Shown piece by piece: positions 54,102-63,083 of a stretch of DNA of 64,000 bases. Location of the stretch: NCBI RefSeq assembly GCF_030161415.1, contig NZ_BSSU01000014.1, positions 1 through 64,000 on the forward strand, in the 5' to 3' direction. Each line of letters starts with the position of its first letter. Position 1 is the first letter of the stretch. The notes below the pieces were generated by a model. That model was not told the DNA's origin. It worked only from the letters and a program-made list of their open reading frames with translations, and ran no database searches. Made by a program: the position numbers and the translations under genes. This DNA is from Thalassotalea eurytherma. GTDB taxonomy: Bacteria > Pseudomonadota > Gammaproteobacteria > Enterobacterales > Alteromonadaceae.

Positions 54102-54710
54102 CTAAGCACTGTAACCTTTAATGAAAAACTGGACACTGTTTTCCAAATAGCGACGAATTTCTTCATCTGATAATTGATCTTTGAGGTTGAACTCTAGTCT
54201 CAACCACGCTTCTCCTCTCATCACAGACAAAAACTGTACCGCAGCGGCGCGAGCATCTTTTATCGCTAGCGCACCAGACTGACCAATGTTGTCCATTAAC
54301 TCTGTCACTTCTAGGATGAACGGTTCAGGGCCAGCTTTATAGAAAAGCTCAGATAGCTGGGGATGTGATTCAGATTCAAAGGCACATATTTTGTGAACCG
54401 CCATCGCTTCTTTTGAACTAATCAGTTCGAAGAAGCGTATTGCTAGGTCGAGCAGAAAATTAGATAAATCATCATTAGGTTGAAAAACCATTTGGCTTAA
54501 ATCATAAGCGATACACTTTTGTTCGATAGAAGCAGAAAATAATTCTTCTTTATTGCCAAAATGGCTATATACCGTTTGTTTTGAAACATTAGCTAACTTA
54601 GCAATGTTATCCATACTCGTTTCTGCAAAACCATTATCGGTAAATAATGTTGTTGCCGCATCAAGTATTTGCTGGCGTTTCACTTCATTTTTAGGGCGTA
54701 TACGGCTCAT
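54102..54710 (-). CDS. TetR-family repressor of the adjacent RND genes
   Basis: A 202-residue TetR/AcrR-type regulator. HTH at about residues 12-55 (ILDAATTLFTDNGFAETSMD; LANVSKQTVYSHFGNKEELF), then a helical ligand domain including an AefR-like C-terminal part. It is divergent from an RND adaptor-pump operon. Two palindromes of the type AAACTAGAC...GTCTAGTTT lie in the 155-base gap, which is the standard layout of a local repressor and its operators. The ligand is unknown, presumably a pump substrate. Confidence 0.92.
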   Translation of the reverse strand: MSRIRPKNEVKRQQILDAATTLFTDNGFAETSMDNIAKLANVSKQTVYSHFGNKEELFSASIEQKCIAYDLSQMVFQPNDDLSNFLLDLAIRFFELISSKEAMAVHKICAFESESHPQLSELFYKAGPEPFILEVTELMDNIGQSGALAIKDARAAAVQFLSVMRGEAWLRLEFNLKDQLSDEEIRRYLENSVQFFIKGYSA

Positions 54711-54754
54711 TGTTCACCTAAATTTATTATCTATTTAACGCATTCTATCAAATT

Positions 54755-54801
54755 AAACTAGACAGTCTAGTTTGATTAAACTAGACTTCTCAGTCTAGCT
54801 T
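54755..54801. promoter_or_regulatory. Double TetR-type operator
   Basis: Site 1: AAACTAGAC-A-GTCTAGTTT (54755-54773), a perfect 9-1-9 palindrome. Site 2: AAACTAGAC-TTCTCA-GTCTAGCTT (54778-54801), the same half-sites with a six-base centre and one changed base. Both lie between the divergent tetR-type gene and the RND operon. Confidence 0.8.
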
Positions 54802-54865
54802 ACGAGTAACTTTTGATAAACATACATTACTTACTATTAACAAACGCGATTAGGAATTGTCTCCC

Positions 54866-55960
54866 ATGTTAAAGCGCAGTCTTATTTTTATCTCTTTCTT
54901 AGTCATTACAGGTTGTTCTAAACCTTCACCTGAACAGCCAAGCAAGCAAACCTATGCAAAAGCAGATCTCGTTACACTTGAGCCAGCAAGCAGTTACCAA
55001 ATCCCTCGCGCATACATTGGCCGTATTTCAACGAACCAATTTACACCGCTTAGTTTTGAATACAACGGAACCTTAGACAGCCTGTTGGTTGATAATGGCG
55101 ATCACGTTAAGAAAGGCGACACCCTCGCGCTACTCAACACACAATTAACAAAAATAAAACTCGCAGAGCTAAATGCGCAATTGGCGCAAAATAGTGCTCA
55201 AGTTGTTTTAAACAAAAGTAATTTGAAACGTATCAATAAATTAAAAGAAGATAACTATGCTTCCGCACAAACTTACGATGAGCTAGTTGCAGAGCAAGCT
55301 ATTCTTGAGGCAAATAAACAGCAACTATCAGCAAATATCAATGCATTAGCGTACCAACTTAATCGCAGTCAATTAATTGCTCCTTTTGACGGTGTTATTT
55401 CGAATCGACAACTGGCACAAGGTGCTAATGTACGAGCTGGTGCGCCGGTGTTACAAATCATCAAACAAAACGATCAAGAAGTTAAAGTAGGTATCTCGTC
55501 AGAGTTAGCGTCTACCCTAAAACCCGGCCAACCGGTCGACGTTCAAATTAGTAATCAGTTGCATCAAGGCACCATCTTACGTATTGGCAAACAAATTAAT
55601 GCTAGCAATCGCACGGTAAATTTACGTGTTGCATTAAGTAGCAATGTCAATGCCTACAACGATCAAATAGCTAAAGTCATTATTAATCAAACAATTAGCA
55701 AGCCCGGCTATTGGGTTCCGATGAGTGCATTAACTGATGGCGTCAGAGGGCAATGGAATTTATTAATCGCAACCCCTAAAAGCCAGCAATATCAATTGGA
55801 ACTTGTTGCGGTAAAAGTTGAGTTTACAACGCAAACACGTGCTTTTATCACCGGTTTTGACTCAGATTCAACACTTTATGTTGCTCAAGGCGTTCATAAA
55901 TTCGTCCCCAATCAAGTGGTAGAAAAACACACATCGTTACTTGCGGAGAACCAATCATGA
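54866..55960 (+). CDS. RND efflux periplasmic adaptor (membrane fusion protein), lipoprotein
   Basis: A 364-residue HlyD/AcrA-type adaptor. The ATG at 54866 is preferred to a TTG nine bases before, which would crowd the AGGA. Signal MLKRSLIFISFLVITG with lipobox ITGC. The barrel-sandwich lipoyl half-motifs (GTLDSLLVDNGDHVKKGDTL; LIAPFDGVISNRQLAQGANV) flank a helical hairpin, followed by a beta-barrel part (GQPVDVQISNQLHQGTILRI). It links the inner-membrane pump to an outer channel. It ends overlapping the pump gene by four bases (ATGA). No channel gene follows, so TolC at 32 kb is the likely partner. Confidence 0.93.
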   Translation: MLKRSLIFISFLVITGCSKPSPEQPSKQTYAKADLVTLEPASSYQIPRAYIGRISTNQFTPLSFEYNGTLDSLLVDNGDHVKKGDTLALLNTQLTKIKLAELNAQLAQNSAQVVLNKSNLKRINKLKEDNYASAQTYDELVAEQAILEANKQQLSANINALAYQLNRSQLIAPFDGVISNRQLAQGANVRAGAPVLQIIKQNDQEVKVGISSELASTLKPGQPVDVQISNQLHQGTILRIGKQINASNRTVNLRVALSSNVNAYNDQIAKVIINQTISKPGYWVPMSALTDGVRGQWNLLIATPKSQQYQLELVAVKVEFTTQTRAFITGFDSDSTLYVAQGVHKFVPNQVVEKHTSLLAENQS

Positions 55961-58900
55961 TACGTTCATTTGTAAAAAATGGGCGTTTAATGAGCCTTGC
56001 TATTGCCCTCATTGTTGTTGCGGGTTTAGGTGCTTTATCGACCCTTCCGAGAACTGAAGATCCAAGAATTACCAACCGCGTTGCCAGCGCAATTACAGAA
56101 TTTCCAGGCGCAAGTGCCGAACGAGTTGAAGTACTCGTCACCGAAAAGATTGAACAAAAATTACGCAAATTACCTGAAGTTAAACTCATAACATCAGTAT
56201 CTAGAGCGAATATCTCTGTGGTAAAAATTCAGCTTCATGATGAAGTTGTTGACACTAAGCCTATTTGGTCTCGGGTGCGCGATTTATTAAATGATGTAAA
56301 GCCTGAACTGCCAAATGGTTCATTCCCCTCGACCTTGATAGACGATCGTGGTTATGCCTATACACAACTTTTTGCGCTTAATTGGCAAGGCAACGGTGAT
56401 GTCGATTTGGCGGCGTTAGGCCGTTATGCTAATGAATTGCAAAACCGTTTACGTAACATTACCGGTACAGATATCGTCAGTATTTATGGACGTGGCCAAG
56501 AAGAAATTCAAGTAACATTAGATCATGAATTGACCAGTCAAGTCGGTTTAACAAGCTTACAGGTTTCTCAACGCCTGTTAGGCGCTGATGCCAAGGTATC
56601 AGCCGGTGAATTAGTTAATCATGCGACTCAGATGCAGGTTGAGCTAAACGGTGCATTTAATGATGTTGAGCGTATTCGAAATATTCCTATCAAAGAAGCT
56701 CAAAACGGCAGCATTTTAAGGTTAGGTGACATTGCAACGGTAGAAAAGGGGTTGCAATGGCCAGCTAATGAGGTCGCACTTGTCAATAATCAACGAGCTG
56801 TTGTTGTCGGTAGTCGGATGTTGCCAGAAGTACGTATCGACCAATGGTCAGAAAAAGTAGCCAAAGAAGTCGCTTTATTTGAGCAACTGTTACCTTCAAA
56901 TGTCTCGCTAGAATTACTTTTTGATCAAAATGCTTATACCAGCGAACGACTATCTGATTTAGTCACCAATATCATTATAGGTTTCACACTGATCACAGCA
57001 GTGTTAATGGTTACCCTTGGTTGGCGAGCCGCTATTATCGTTGCGTTCTCTTTGCCATTATCAGTGCTATTCACGCTCGCGTTTATGAACTTCTATGGCC
57101 TACCGATTCACCAAATGTCAGTGACCGGTTTAGTTGTTGCCTTAGGTATCATGGTTGATAATGCGATTGTGATGACAGATACCATCCAGCAAAAGCGTCA
57201 ACAAGGCGCAGGGCGTTTAGATTCTGTTAGTTATGCTGTCAAGCATTTATGGTTACCGTTATTAGGTTCAACAATTACTACCATCTTGGCTTTTATGCCA
57301 ATCGTATTAATGCCTGGTCCTGCCGGTGAATTTATCAGTGGTATTGCGCTAAGCGTTATTTTTTCGTTGATTGCTTCATACCTAATTTCGCACACGATTG
57401 TCGCAGGTTTAGGCGGTCGTTTTTTACAACGCCAAAATCAGCAAAAATCGACCTGGTATAACAACGGCATTTCATTGCCTACTCTTGGTCGCTATTTTGA
57501 GGCGAGCCTACAGTTTAGTCTTCGCCATGCTAAATCAGTGATGTTAACGGTAATGTTATTACCGCTTTTCGGATTTTGGGCCGCGGGCACATTGACGGAA
57601 CAATTCTTCCCACCATCAGATCGAGATATGTTCCAAATTGAGCTATTTATGCCGGCTAACTCAAGCATATTAGCTACTGAAGAAGTTGCCCAAGACATCA
57701 CCTCATTTTTAGATAGTGTAGAAGGCATAACTCACACTCGCTGGGTTGTTGGTAAAAATACACCGTCTTTTTACTATAATTTGGCACCTGAAAATGATGG
57801 CTCTAAACATTACGCACAAGCGATGATTACAACGAATCATTTTAGTACCACCAATCGTTTGATTCCGATATTACAAAAGCAACTTGATAAGCAATTTCCG
57901 CAGGCCCAGATCATTGTAAGAAAGCTAGAACAAGGACCTCCGTTTGCTGCGCCGGTTGAATTGAGAATATATGGGCCAAATCTAGATGAGCTCAAACGCC
58001 TAGGTGACGACGTGCGCCAATTAATGAGTACCGTAGATGATGTCATTCATACCAGAACGTCACTACAAGCCGGTGCACCAAAAGTTTGGTTAGATGCTGA
58101 TGAAGCACAAGTGATGCTGTCGGGTTTAACACTCGTTGATGTTGCTAACCAATTGAGCAATACGTTAAACGGGACAGTTAATGGTAGTTTAATAGAAGTG
58201 ACTGAGTCTATTCCTGTGCGAGTTAGCCTTGATAACGATGCCAGAAGTACGATTAGCCAATTACATAATATTCAATTAATTAGTCAATTTTCTGATTTAC
58301 CCGTGCCGTTAAGTGCCATTTCTCAGCTAAATATAGCGCCTACACGCGGAGCGATTCCACATCGAGAAGGCGCACGTGTTAACACGATTGCCGCTTATAT
58401 AACGGCTGGTGTACTCCCGTCTGAGGTGTTAACAGGTATTATGTCAGCGATTGACGAACAACAATTTACCCTGCCAAGTGGCTACCATTTAGAAATTGGC
58501 GGTGAATCAGCAGAGCGCGATTCTACGGTCGGTCAGTTAATGGCAAGTGTTGGCTTGATTATGACCTTATTATTTACAGTGGTTGTCTTATCTTTTAACT
58601 CGTTTCGAATCAGTGCAATTATCTTGTTGTCAGCTATGCAATCAATTGGTTTAGGTTTGTTTAGCGTTTACCTATTTGACTACCCATTTGGCTTTACGGT
58701 TATTATCGGGTTACTGGGCTTAATGGGCTTAGCGATTAACGCGGCAATTGTGATCATCGCTGAATTGAAATCAAGCGAAGCTGCCATCAAAGGTGACAAA
58801 CAGGCTATTATTGTTGCAGTGCAAAGCTGTGCTCGTCACATTACATCAACAACGATTACAACGGTTGGTGGCTTTCTACCGCTGATTCTCGCTGGTGGTG

Positions 58901-59037
58901 GTTTTTGGCCACCTTTCGCCATTGCCATTGCTGGAGGCACAGTATTAACTACCCTACTATCCTTCTACTTTGTGCCAACCTGCTTTGCATGGTTAACAAG
59001 CAAAAAACCTTTCGAACAAACGTTACAAGCGGCATAA
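55957..59037 (+). CDS. RND-family inner-membrane efflux pump
   Basis: A 1026-residue AcrB/HAE1-like transporter that expels drugs, bile salts or similar compounds with proton motive force. Twelve membrane helices in two 6-helix halves are evident, with the long periplasmic loops between helices 1-2 and 7-8. The proton-relay region is in helix 4 (MSVTGLVVALGIMVDNAIVM), with one Asp (MVDNAIVM) where AcrB has Asp407-Asp408, which is usual outside enterobacterial AcrB. Start and stop couple it to the adaptor. Substrate cannot be predicted; a TetR-type repressor controls the pair. Confidence 0.94.
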   Translation: MIRSFVKNGRLMSLAIALIVVAGLGALSTLPRTEDPRITNRVASAITEFPGASAERVEVLVTEKIEQKLRKLPEVKLITSVSRANISVVKIQLHDEVVDTKPIWSRVRDLLNDVKPELPNGSFPSTLIDDRGYAYTQLFALNWQGNGDVDLAALGRYANELQNRLRNITGTDIVSIYGRGQEEIQVTLDHELTSQVGLTSLQVSQRLLGADAKVSAGELVNHATQMQVELNGAFNDVERIRNIPIKEAQNGSILRLGDIATVEKGLQWPANEVALVNNQRAVVVGSRMLPEVRIDQWSEKVAKEVALFEQLLPSNVSLELLFDQNAYTSERLSDLVTNIIIGFTLITAVLMVTLGWRAAIIVAFSLPLSVLFTLAFMNFYGLPIHQMSVTGLVVALGIMVDNAIVMTDTIQQKRQQGAGRLDSVSYAVKHLWLPLLGSTITTILAFMPIVLMPGPAGEFISGIALSVIFSLIASYLISHTIVAGLGGRFLQRQNQQKSTWYNNGISLPTLGRYFEASLQFSLRHAKSVMLTVMLLPLFGFWAAGTLTEQFFPPSDRDMFQIELFMPANSSILATEEVAQDITSFLDSVEGITHTRWVVGKNTPSFYYNLAPENDGSKHYAQAMITTNHFSTTNRLIPILQKQLDKQFPQAQIIVRKLEQGPPFAAPVELRIYGPNLDELKRLGDDVRQLMSTVDDVIHTRTSLQAGAPKVWLDADEAQVMLSGLTLVDVANQLSNTLNGTVNGSLIEVTESIPVRVSLDNDARSTISQLHNIQLISQFSDLPVPLSAISQLNIAPTRGAIPHREGARVNTIAAYITAGVLPSEVLTGIMSAIDEQQFTLPSGYHLEIGGESAERDSTVGQLMASVGLIMTLLFTVVVLSFNSFRISAIILLSAMQSIGLGLFSVYLFDYPFGFTVIIGLLGLMGLAINAAIVIIAELKSSEAAIKGDKQAIIVAVQSCARHITSTTITTVGGFLPLILAGGGFWPPFAIAIAGGTVLTTLLSFYFVPTCFAWLTSKKPFEQTLQAA

Positions 59038-59038
59038 A

Positions 59039-59071
59039 AAATAAGGGCAGAGTTCTCACTCTGCCCTTATT
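59039..59071. terminator. Bidirectional terminator after the RND pump
   Basis: Stem AATAAGGGCAGAGT / ACTCTGCCCTTATT with a four-base loop. It lies between the pump gene and the convergent small membrane-protein gene. Confidence 0.88.
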
Positions 59072-59085
59072 CATTGATTAAATAT

Positions 59086-59244
59086 TTAATCGTAAATATC
59101 GAAACCTTGTTTGATCTTTTCAATACGCTCTTGATGTTTGTGATGCGCTTTTAATGCCGCTACCGCAAATGCACCGATAATCGCTACTAAAGGGATTAAT
59201 AATGCTAAGGTTCCCGGGTTAAATATATCTTGAATCCACTCCAT
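59086..59244 (-). CDS. 52-residue small membrane protein
   Basis: A short gene with a strong ribosome site (AAAGGAG, six bases before ATG). Residues 12-31 (TLALLIPLVAIIGAFAVAAL) form one membrane helix; the C-terminal half is basic and polar (KAHHKHQERIEKIKQGFDIY). N-terminus MEWIQDIFNPG suggests an amphipathic entry. I recall similar short proteins in Alteromonadales, but no function is known to me. It resembles PspB-type proteins in length and plan only. It ends 15 bases from the pump terminator and is followed upstream by rraB on the same strand. Confidence 0.75.
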   Translation of the reverse strand: MEWIQDIFNPGTLALLIPLVAIIGAFAVAALKAHHKHQERIEKIKQGFDIYD

Positions 59245-59323
59245 AAAAATACTCCTTTCTTTTATGGTAATGCTAATTAGTCGCTAAAATTTCGTCCTCG
59301 AAAAACAACCTTTCGGTAGACAA

Positions 59324-59674
59324 CTACTCTTCGAAGTATGTACCCCAACCATCATAATCAATTTTGCTTTTTTTTGCCAACTCATACATAGCTTTTACTT
59401 CATCATTGATAATTTCAACTTCAAGGGCTTGCTCTGTAATAATATCAAAAGCGAAAACTTTCGTACCGTCTTCAAGCTCAGCCTCTTCAGGTTCATCGAC
59501 TTCTAAGCCCATTTTAAAAGCAGTAACTGCGGCTTGCTCTAACGCATTAAAATCAACACTAGAAAAATGATGTTCAATGGTATGATGAACTTCTTCATTC
59601 GTACCATCTTCAACAAGTTCTTCGATCAGCGTATTGGTATAGTCGAATAACTCTTGTAATTCTTGCTCAATCAT
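59324..59674 (-). CDS. rraB: Ribonuclease E activity regulator RraB
   Basis: A 116-residue inhibitor that binds RNase E and changes degradosome composition and transcript abundance. The ATG at 59674 ([13 protein letters not shown]) is preferred over an upstream extension. Alignment by eye with E. coli RraB: [20 protein letters not shown] corresponds to [34 protein letters not shown] to EKAAVEAFKLGYEV, and the C-terminal YDGWGTYFE is identical. It starts ten bases after plsC on the same strand. Confidence 0.93.
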   Translation of the reverse strand: [116 protein letters not shown]

Positions 59675-59684
59675 TTGCCTAGCC

Positions 59685-60425
59685 TTATTTACCTTTATAT
59701 GTCGGATATTCAGAACCAGCTTCAACACTGATTTCTTGAAGTTTTTCAGTCATATTTTCGCGCACTTGGTTTGCTAATGCACGTACTTCTTCCTTGCCGT
59801 CACTTTCTACAGTAACGGGCGGTAAAAACTCGATGATAATTTTACCATTATTCCAACGATTTAATTTTATCGTCTCATACTGGTTAGAGCTACAAATAGG
59901 AACTATCGGCACATTAGCGAGTGCTGCCGTGCGAAAGGCACCTGTTTTGAAAGGTAAAAGTCCTCGACCGTAGCTACGAGTACCCTCTGGGAATAACCAG
60001 ACAGATAATTTTTTCTCTTTGATTTTTTGCGCTGTCAGTGCAATCGTGCCCATCGCTTTAGACGTGTTTTTACGATCAATCAAAATATTACCGGTAAGCC
60101 AATACATTTGACCAAAAAATGGAATCCATTTTAAGCTTTTCTTACCAACGCTTACCGTGCCTGGTCGAACAGCATTACTGACCGTAAATAAATCAAAAGT
60201 ATTTTGGTGGTTAGCAATATAAACCACTGACGTTAACGCTTTAACTTCGTCAGGAATACGAATTTCGACGGTAATACCAATCAACTTTGATAGCTTACCC
60301 ATCATTTGTGCAGCAGAGTACACATTATCTCGATGAAAAGGTCGTACAAGACAAGTCAAAATAGAAATGATTGAAATCAATCCTATCGCTAATGCTATAA
60401 GTATAATTCGGATGACAGCTAACAA
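59685..60425 (-). CDS. plsC: 1-acyl-sn-glycerol-3-phosphate acyltransferase
   Basis: Inner-membrane acyltransferase that converts lysophosphatidic acid to phosphatidic acid. One or two membrane helices at the N terminus, then motif I HQNTFD (HX4D), GKKSLKWIPFFGQMYWLTGN with motif II, FPEGTRS (motif III) and VPIVPI (motif IV), closely matching E. coli PlsC. The start is uncertain: no ATG is available. TTG at 60425 has CAGGAA seven bases before and gives MLAVIRIILIALAIG, like the E. coli N terminus. A TTG at 60467 would add 14 residues. It is upstream of rraB with a ten-base gap. Confidence 0.9.
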   Translation of the reverse strand: MLAVIRIILIALAIGLISIISILTCLVRPFHRDNVYSAAQMMGKLSKLIGITVEIRIPDEVKALTSVVYIANHQNTFDLFTVSNAVRPGTVSVGKKSLKWIPFFGQMYWLTGNILIDRKNTSKAMGTIALTAQKIKEKKLSVWLFPEGTRSYGRGLLPFKTGAFRTAALANVPIVPICSSNQYETIKLNRWNNGKIIIEFLPPVTVESDGKEEVRALANQVRENMTEKLQEISVEAGSEYPTYKGK

Positions 60426-60594
60426 AACGAATTCCTGACAAAATAAAAGCAGCAAGTATACACGCAAAACACGTGTACGCTAAGTAATGGCATGTACAGA
60501 TGCGTTATTTTTAGTGAATATTATTTAACCAATTAGCTAAGTTGCTGATATTAACTATAGTTTATAATGATTCGTTAACTAAAAGATTAGCTAT

Positions 60595-61071
60595 ATGGAA
60601 AAAAATATTGTTGAATTTCGCTTTCTAGCCGAGCCTACAGATGTAAACTTTGGCGGTAAAGTGCATGGTGGCATCGTCATGAAATGGATAGATCAAGCGT
60701 CCTATGCTTGTGCAGCTCAATGGAGCAAAAGATACTGTGTTACCGTATCAGCAAACGCTATACGGTTTATTCGCCCAATACTTGTAGGTCAGATGATTAG
60801 TGTCGAAGCCCGTATTGTACATACTGGAAAATCTAGTATGCACATATACGTTGTGGTTCGTTCTGGCGACCCTAGAGGAGACAAAGCATCGATCACCAAC
60901 CGCTGTTTTATTACTTTTATGGCGGTAGACGAGGCAGGCTACCCAACCCAAGTGCCTAAATTTGAGCCAGTGAAAGATGAAGATAAAATGCTAGAGCAGG
61001 TCGCGATGCATGCTAAGGATTTTGCTAAAGAGCTTGATGCAGACTTTGAAAAAACCCTCGGATGGAAATAA
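60595..61071 (+). CDS. Hotdog-fold acyl-CoA thioesterase (BACH/YciA-like)
   Basis: A 158-residue single hotdog domain. FGGKVHGGIVMKWIDQASY is the active-site loop and helix with the Asp typical of YciA/BACH thioesterases; VTVSANAIRFIRPILVGQMI and VHTGKSSMHIYVVV complete the sheet. It should hydrolyse acyl-CoA esters in the cytoplasm. It stands alone on the plus strand, divergent from plsC. Chain-length preference cannot be read from the sequence. Confidence 0.88.
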   Translation: MEKNIVEFRFLAEPTDVNFGGKVHGGIVMKWIDQASYACAAQWSKRYCVTVSANAIRFIRPILVGQMISVEARIVHTGKSSMHIYVVVRSGDPRGDKASITNRCFITFMAVDEAGYPTQVPKFEPVKDEDKMLEQVAMHAKDFAKELDADFEKTLGWK

Positions 61072-61108
61072 TTGAACATGCCCTTACTTTGAGCAGATAA
61101 CAGAGACA

Positions 61109-61137
61109 AAAAAGGTAGCCTTTAAGCTACCTTTTTA
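61109..61137. terminator. Bidirectional terminator, thioesterase / sspB
   Basis: Stem AAAGGTAGC / GCTACCTTT with a six-base loop, A and T tracts on each side. Confidence 0.88.
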
Positions 61138-61139
61138 CG

Positions 61140-61586
61140 TTATTTGATGACGGTTAAATTGGGTCGTTTTTTCTCAGTTGAAGGCTCTGCCTTCTTCTGT
61201 GGTTCTGCTTCTTCACTGCTAACGTCTGTCAAACTATCAGTAAAGTCTTCTTCCTCAATGTCGCTATGCTCAATTGGGAAGGAACTACCTGCACCATTTT
61301 CTTTGGCGTAAATAGCACCAACGCTACCAAAGGGTATAGTAATGTATTCTAATTTGCCACCAAATCGAGCGGTGAGCTCTATCGCTTGGTCGTTAAAAGA
61401 AATAGCACCAACTGCACCACCTGAGATATTTAACACAATCTGATTATCCTGAACAAACTGCCACGGCACTTGCACGCCTTGCACCGTTGTATCTACAGCA
61501 ACATGTGGCGTTAAACGATTATCAGAAATCCAATCATAGAAAGCCTTAATTAAATAAGGCTTACTTGATGTCATCTCGCTAGACAT
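61140..61586 (-). CDS. sspB: ClpXP adaptor protein SspB
   Basis: A 148-residue adaptor that binds ssrA-tagged peptides and delivers them to ClpXP. The substrate-binding domain (about 1-110) shows KPYLIKAFYDWISDNRLTPH, VVLNIS-like strands and IELTARFGGKLEYITIP. A flexible acidic linker follows. The C-terminal RPNLTVIK is the ClpX-binding tail (RPxLxVIK in E. coli). Its ATG overlaps the sspA stop by one base, as expected for the sspAB operon. Confidence 0.96.
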   Translation of the reverse strand: MSSEMTSSKPYLIKAFYDWISDNRLTPHVAVDTTVQGVQVPWQFVQDNQIVLNISGGAVGAISFNDQAIELTARFGGKLEYITIPFGSVGAIYAKENGAGSSFPIEHSDIEEEDFTDSLTDVSSEEAEPQKKAEPSTEKKRPNLTVIK

Positions 61587-62224
61587 TATGCTGGGTTACC
61601 GAAACGTAATTCACGCTCAGCTTCAGTTAATGACGCTTGGAACGACTCACGTTCAAATAATTTAAGCATGTAAGACTTAAGTTCTTTAGAGCCTTGGCCT
61701 GATAATTCAATACCAAATGCCGGTAAGCGCCATAATAACGGTGCTAAGTAGCAATCAACTAAGCTAAACTCTTCGCTCATAAAGTACGGCGCTTCATTTA
61801 AGATGGGTGCAACACTCAATAAGCTTTCTTTGAGTTCTTGTCGTGCTTTATCAGCACCGTCACCATTAGCAATAATAATTTTTGCTAAGCTGTACCAGTC
61901 ATGCTCAATACGGTGCATCATCAGGCGAGAACGACCACGTGATACTGGGTAAACCGGCATCAATGGTGGGTGAGGAAAACGCTCATCTAAATATTCAATA
62001 ATGATACTAGCTTCATAAAGCGCTAGTTCACGATCAATTAATGTAGGTACAGTGCCGTATGGGTTTAAATCAATTAAATCTTCAGGAAGGTTTGTTGGGT
62101 CGACTAAATGAATGTCTACACCTACACCTTTTTCAGCTAAAACGATACGAGTTTGATGACTATACATATCATCCGCGTGAGAATACAACGTCATCACAGA
62201 ACGTTTGTTTGCAGCTACGGCCAT
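61586..62224 (-). CDS. sspA: Stringent starvation protein A
   Basis: A 212-residue glutathione-S-transferase-fold protein that binds RNA polymerase and affects stationary-phase and acid-stress transcription; it lacks GST activity in E. coli. The ATG at 62224 has GGAGG seven bases before. Landmarks: TLYSHADDMYSHQTRIVLAE, NPYGTVPTLIDRELALYEAS, IIIEYLDERFPHPPLMPVYP and the PHPP surface patch, a known interaction site. Upstream of sspB with a one-base overlap, and just downstream of the petC terminator. Confidence 0.96.
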   Translation of the reverse strand: MAVAANKRSVMTLYSHADDMYSHQTRIVLAEKGVGVDIHLVDPTNLPEDLIDLNPYGTVPTLIDRELALYEASIIIEYLDERFPHPPLMPVYPVSRGRSRLMMHRIEHDWYSLAKIIIANGDGADKARQELKESLLSVAPILNEAPYFMSEEFSLVDCYLAPLLWRLPAFGIELSGQGSKELKSYMLKLFERESFQASLTEAERELRFGNPA

Positions 62225-62334
62225 AGTGCCTCCAGTAAAGGTAAAGAAAGGTATCAACTTACGTTGATAATGGGCTATATGATAACCGATCTAAGCAGAA
62301 ATAGAAAACAGGTCAGACCACCGAACCAAAATAG

Positions 62335-62363
62335 CAAAAAAGGCAACCGAAGCTGCCTTTTTT
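62335..62363. terminator. Terminator of the pet (bc1) operon
   Basis: AAAAAAGGCA...TGCCTTTTTT with the interior ACCGAAGC as loop. It ends minus-strand transcription from petC and precedes sspA. Confidence 0.88.
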
Positions 62364-62381
62364 AATATCATTCATTTGTTC

Positions 62382-63083
62382 TTAGTGAACGTCTTTCCAG
62401 TACTCTTTCTTCAAGAAATAAGAAAGAATAAAGAACACAACTAAGAAACCGATTACCCAGTAACCCAATGACTTACGCTCTAGTTTGTTCGGCTCTGAAA
62501 CATATTCTAAGAAGTTAGTTAAGTCACGAACGAAAGCATCGTATTCAGCTTCTGTCATGCTACCACCAACAGCTTTAGTTAAGTTGCCGTTTGCATCTAG
62601 TGTACGCGTACCTTGAAGGTTCTGAAGTACATGCGGCATACCAACGTCTTTAAACACTGTGTTGTTTACACCAAATGGGCGTGCTTCATCAACATAGAAT
62701 GAACGTAGGTAAGTGTAAACCCAATCAGGACTTCTAAAACGTGTTTCTAACGTTAAATCTGGTGGCGCAGCACCAAACCAGTTAGCCGCTTCTTTTGCTG
62801 GCATGGTGTTAGTAATATGATCACCAACTTTCTCACCAGTGTACATCCAGTTTTCTTTACCATCTTTCTCGTCAATACCTAAGTCAGCAAACGTACGGTT
62901 GTAACGTTGGTATTGTAATTGGTGACAAGCTAAACAGTAGTTAATGTAAGAACGGAAACCACGCTTTAATGATTCTTTGTCGGCTAAGTCGTTGCCAGCA
63001 GGATCTACCGGTACTGACGGGCCAGCAGCCATCGCTAATGCAGGCATTAACGTTGCTAATAAAACTAATACGAACTTTTTCAT
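62382..63083 (-). CDS. petC: Cytochrome c1 of the bc1 complex
   Basis: A 233-residue haem subunit of ubiquinol-cytochrome c reductase. Signal peptide to about residue 20 (LAMAAG). The haem-attachment motif CLACH is at residues 50-54; a Met ligand is plausible in GMPHVLQNLQGTR. The C-terminal helix (SLGYWVIGFLVVFFILSYFL) anchors it and is followed by KKEYWKDVH. It transfers electrons from the Rieske protein to cytochrome c. The start overlaps the stop of petB by one base. Confidence 0.96.
   Translation of the reverse strand: MKKFVLVLLATLMPALAMAAGPSVPVDPAGNDLADKESLKRGFRSYINYCLACHQLQYQRYNRTFADLGIDEKDGKENWMYTGEKVGDHITNTMPAKEAANWFGAAPPDLTLETRFRSPDWVYTYLRSFYVDEARPFGVNNTVFKDVGMPHVLQNLQGTRTLDANGNLTKAVGGSMTEAEYDAFVRDLTNFLEYVSEPNKLERKSLGYWVIGFLVVFFILSYFLKKEYWKDVH

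Noticed and set aside
55848-56189. A 113-codon antisense frame across the adaptor-pump junction
   Set aside because: Overlaps conserved N-terminal sequence of the RND pump; no ribosome site or family.
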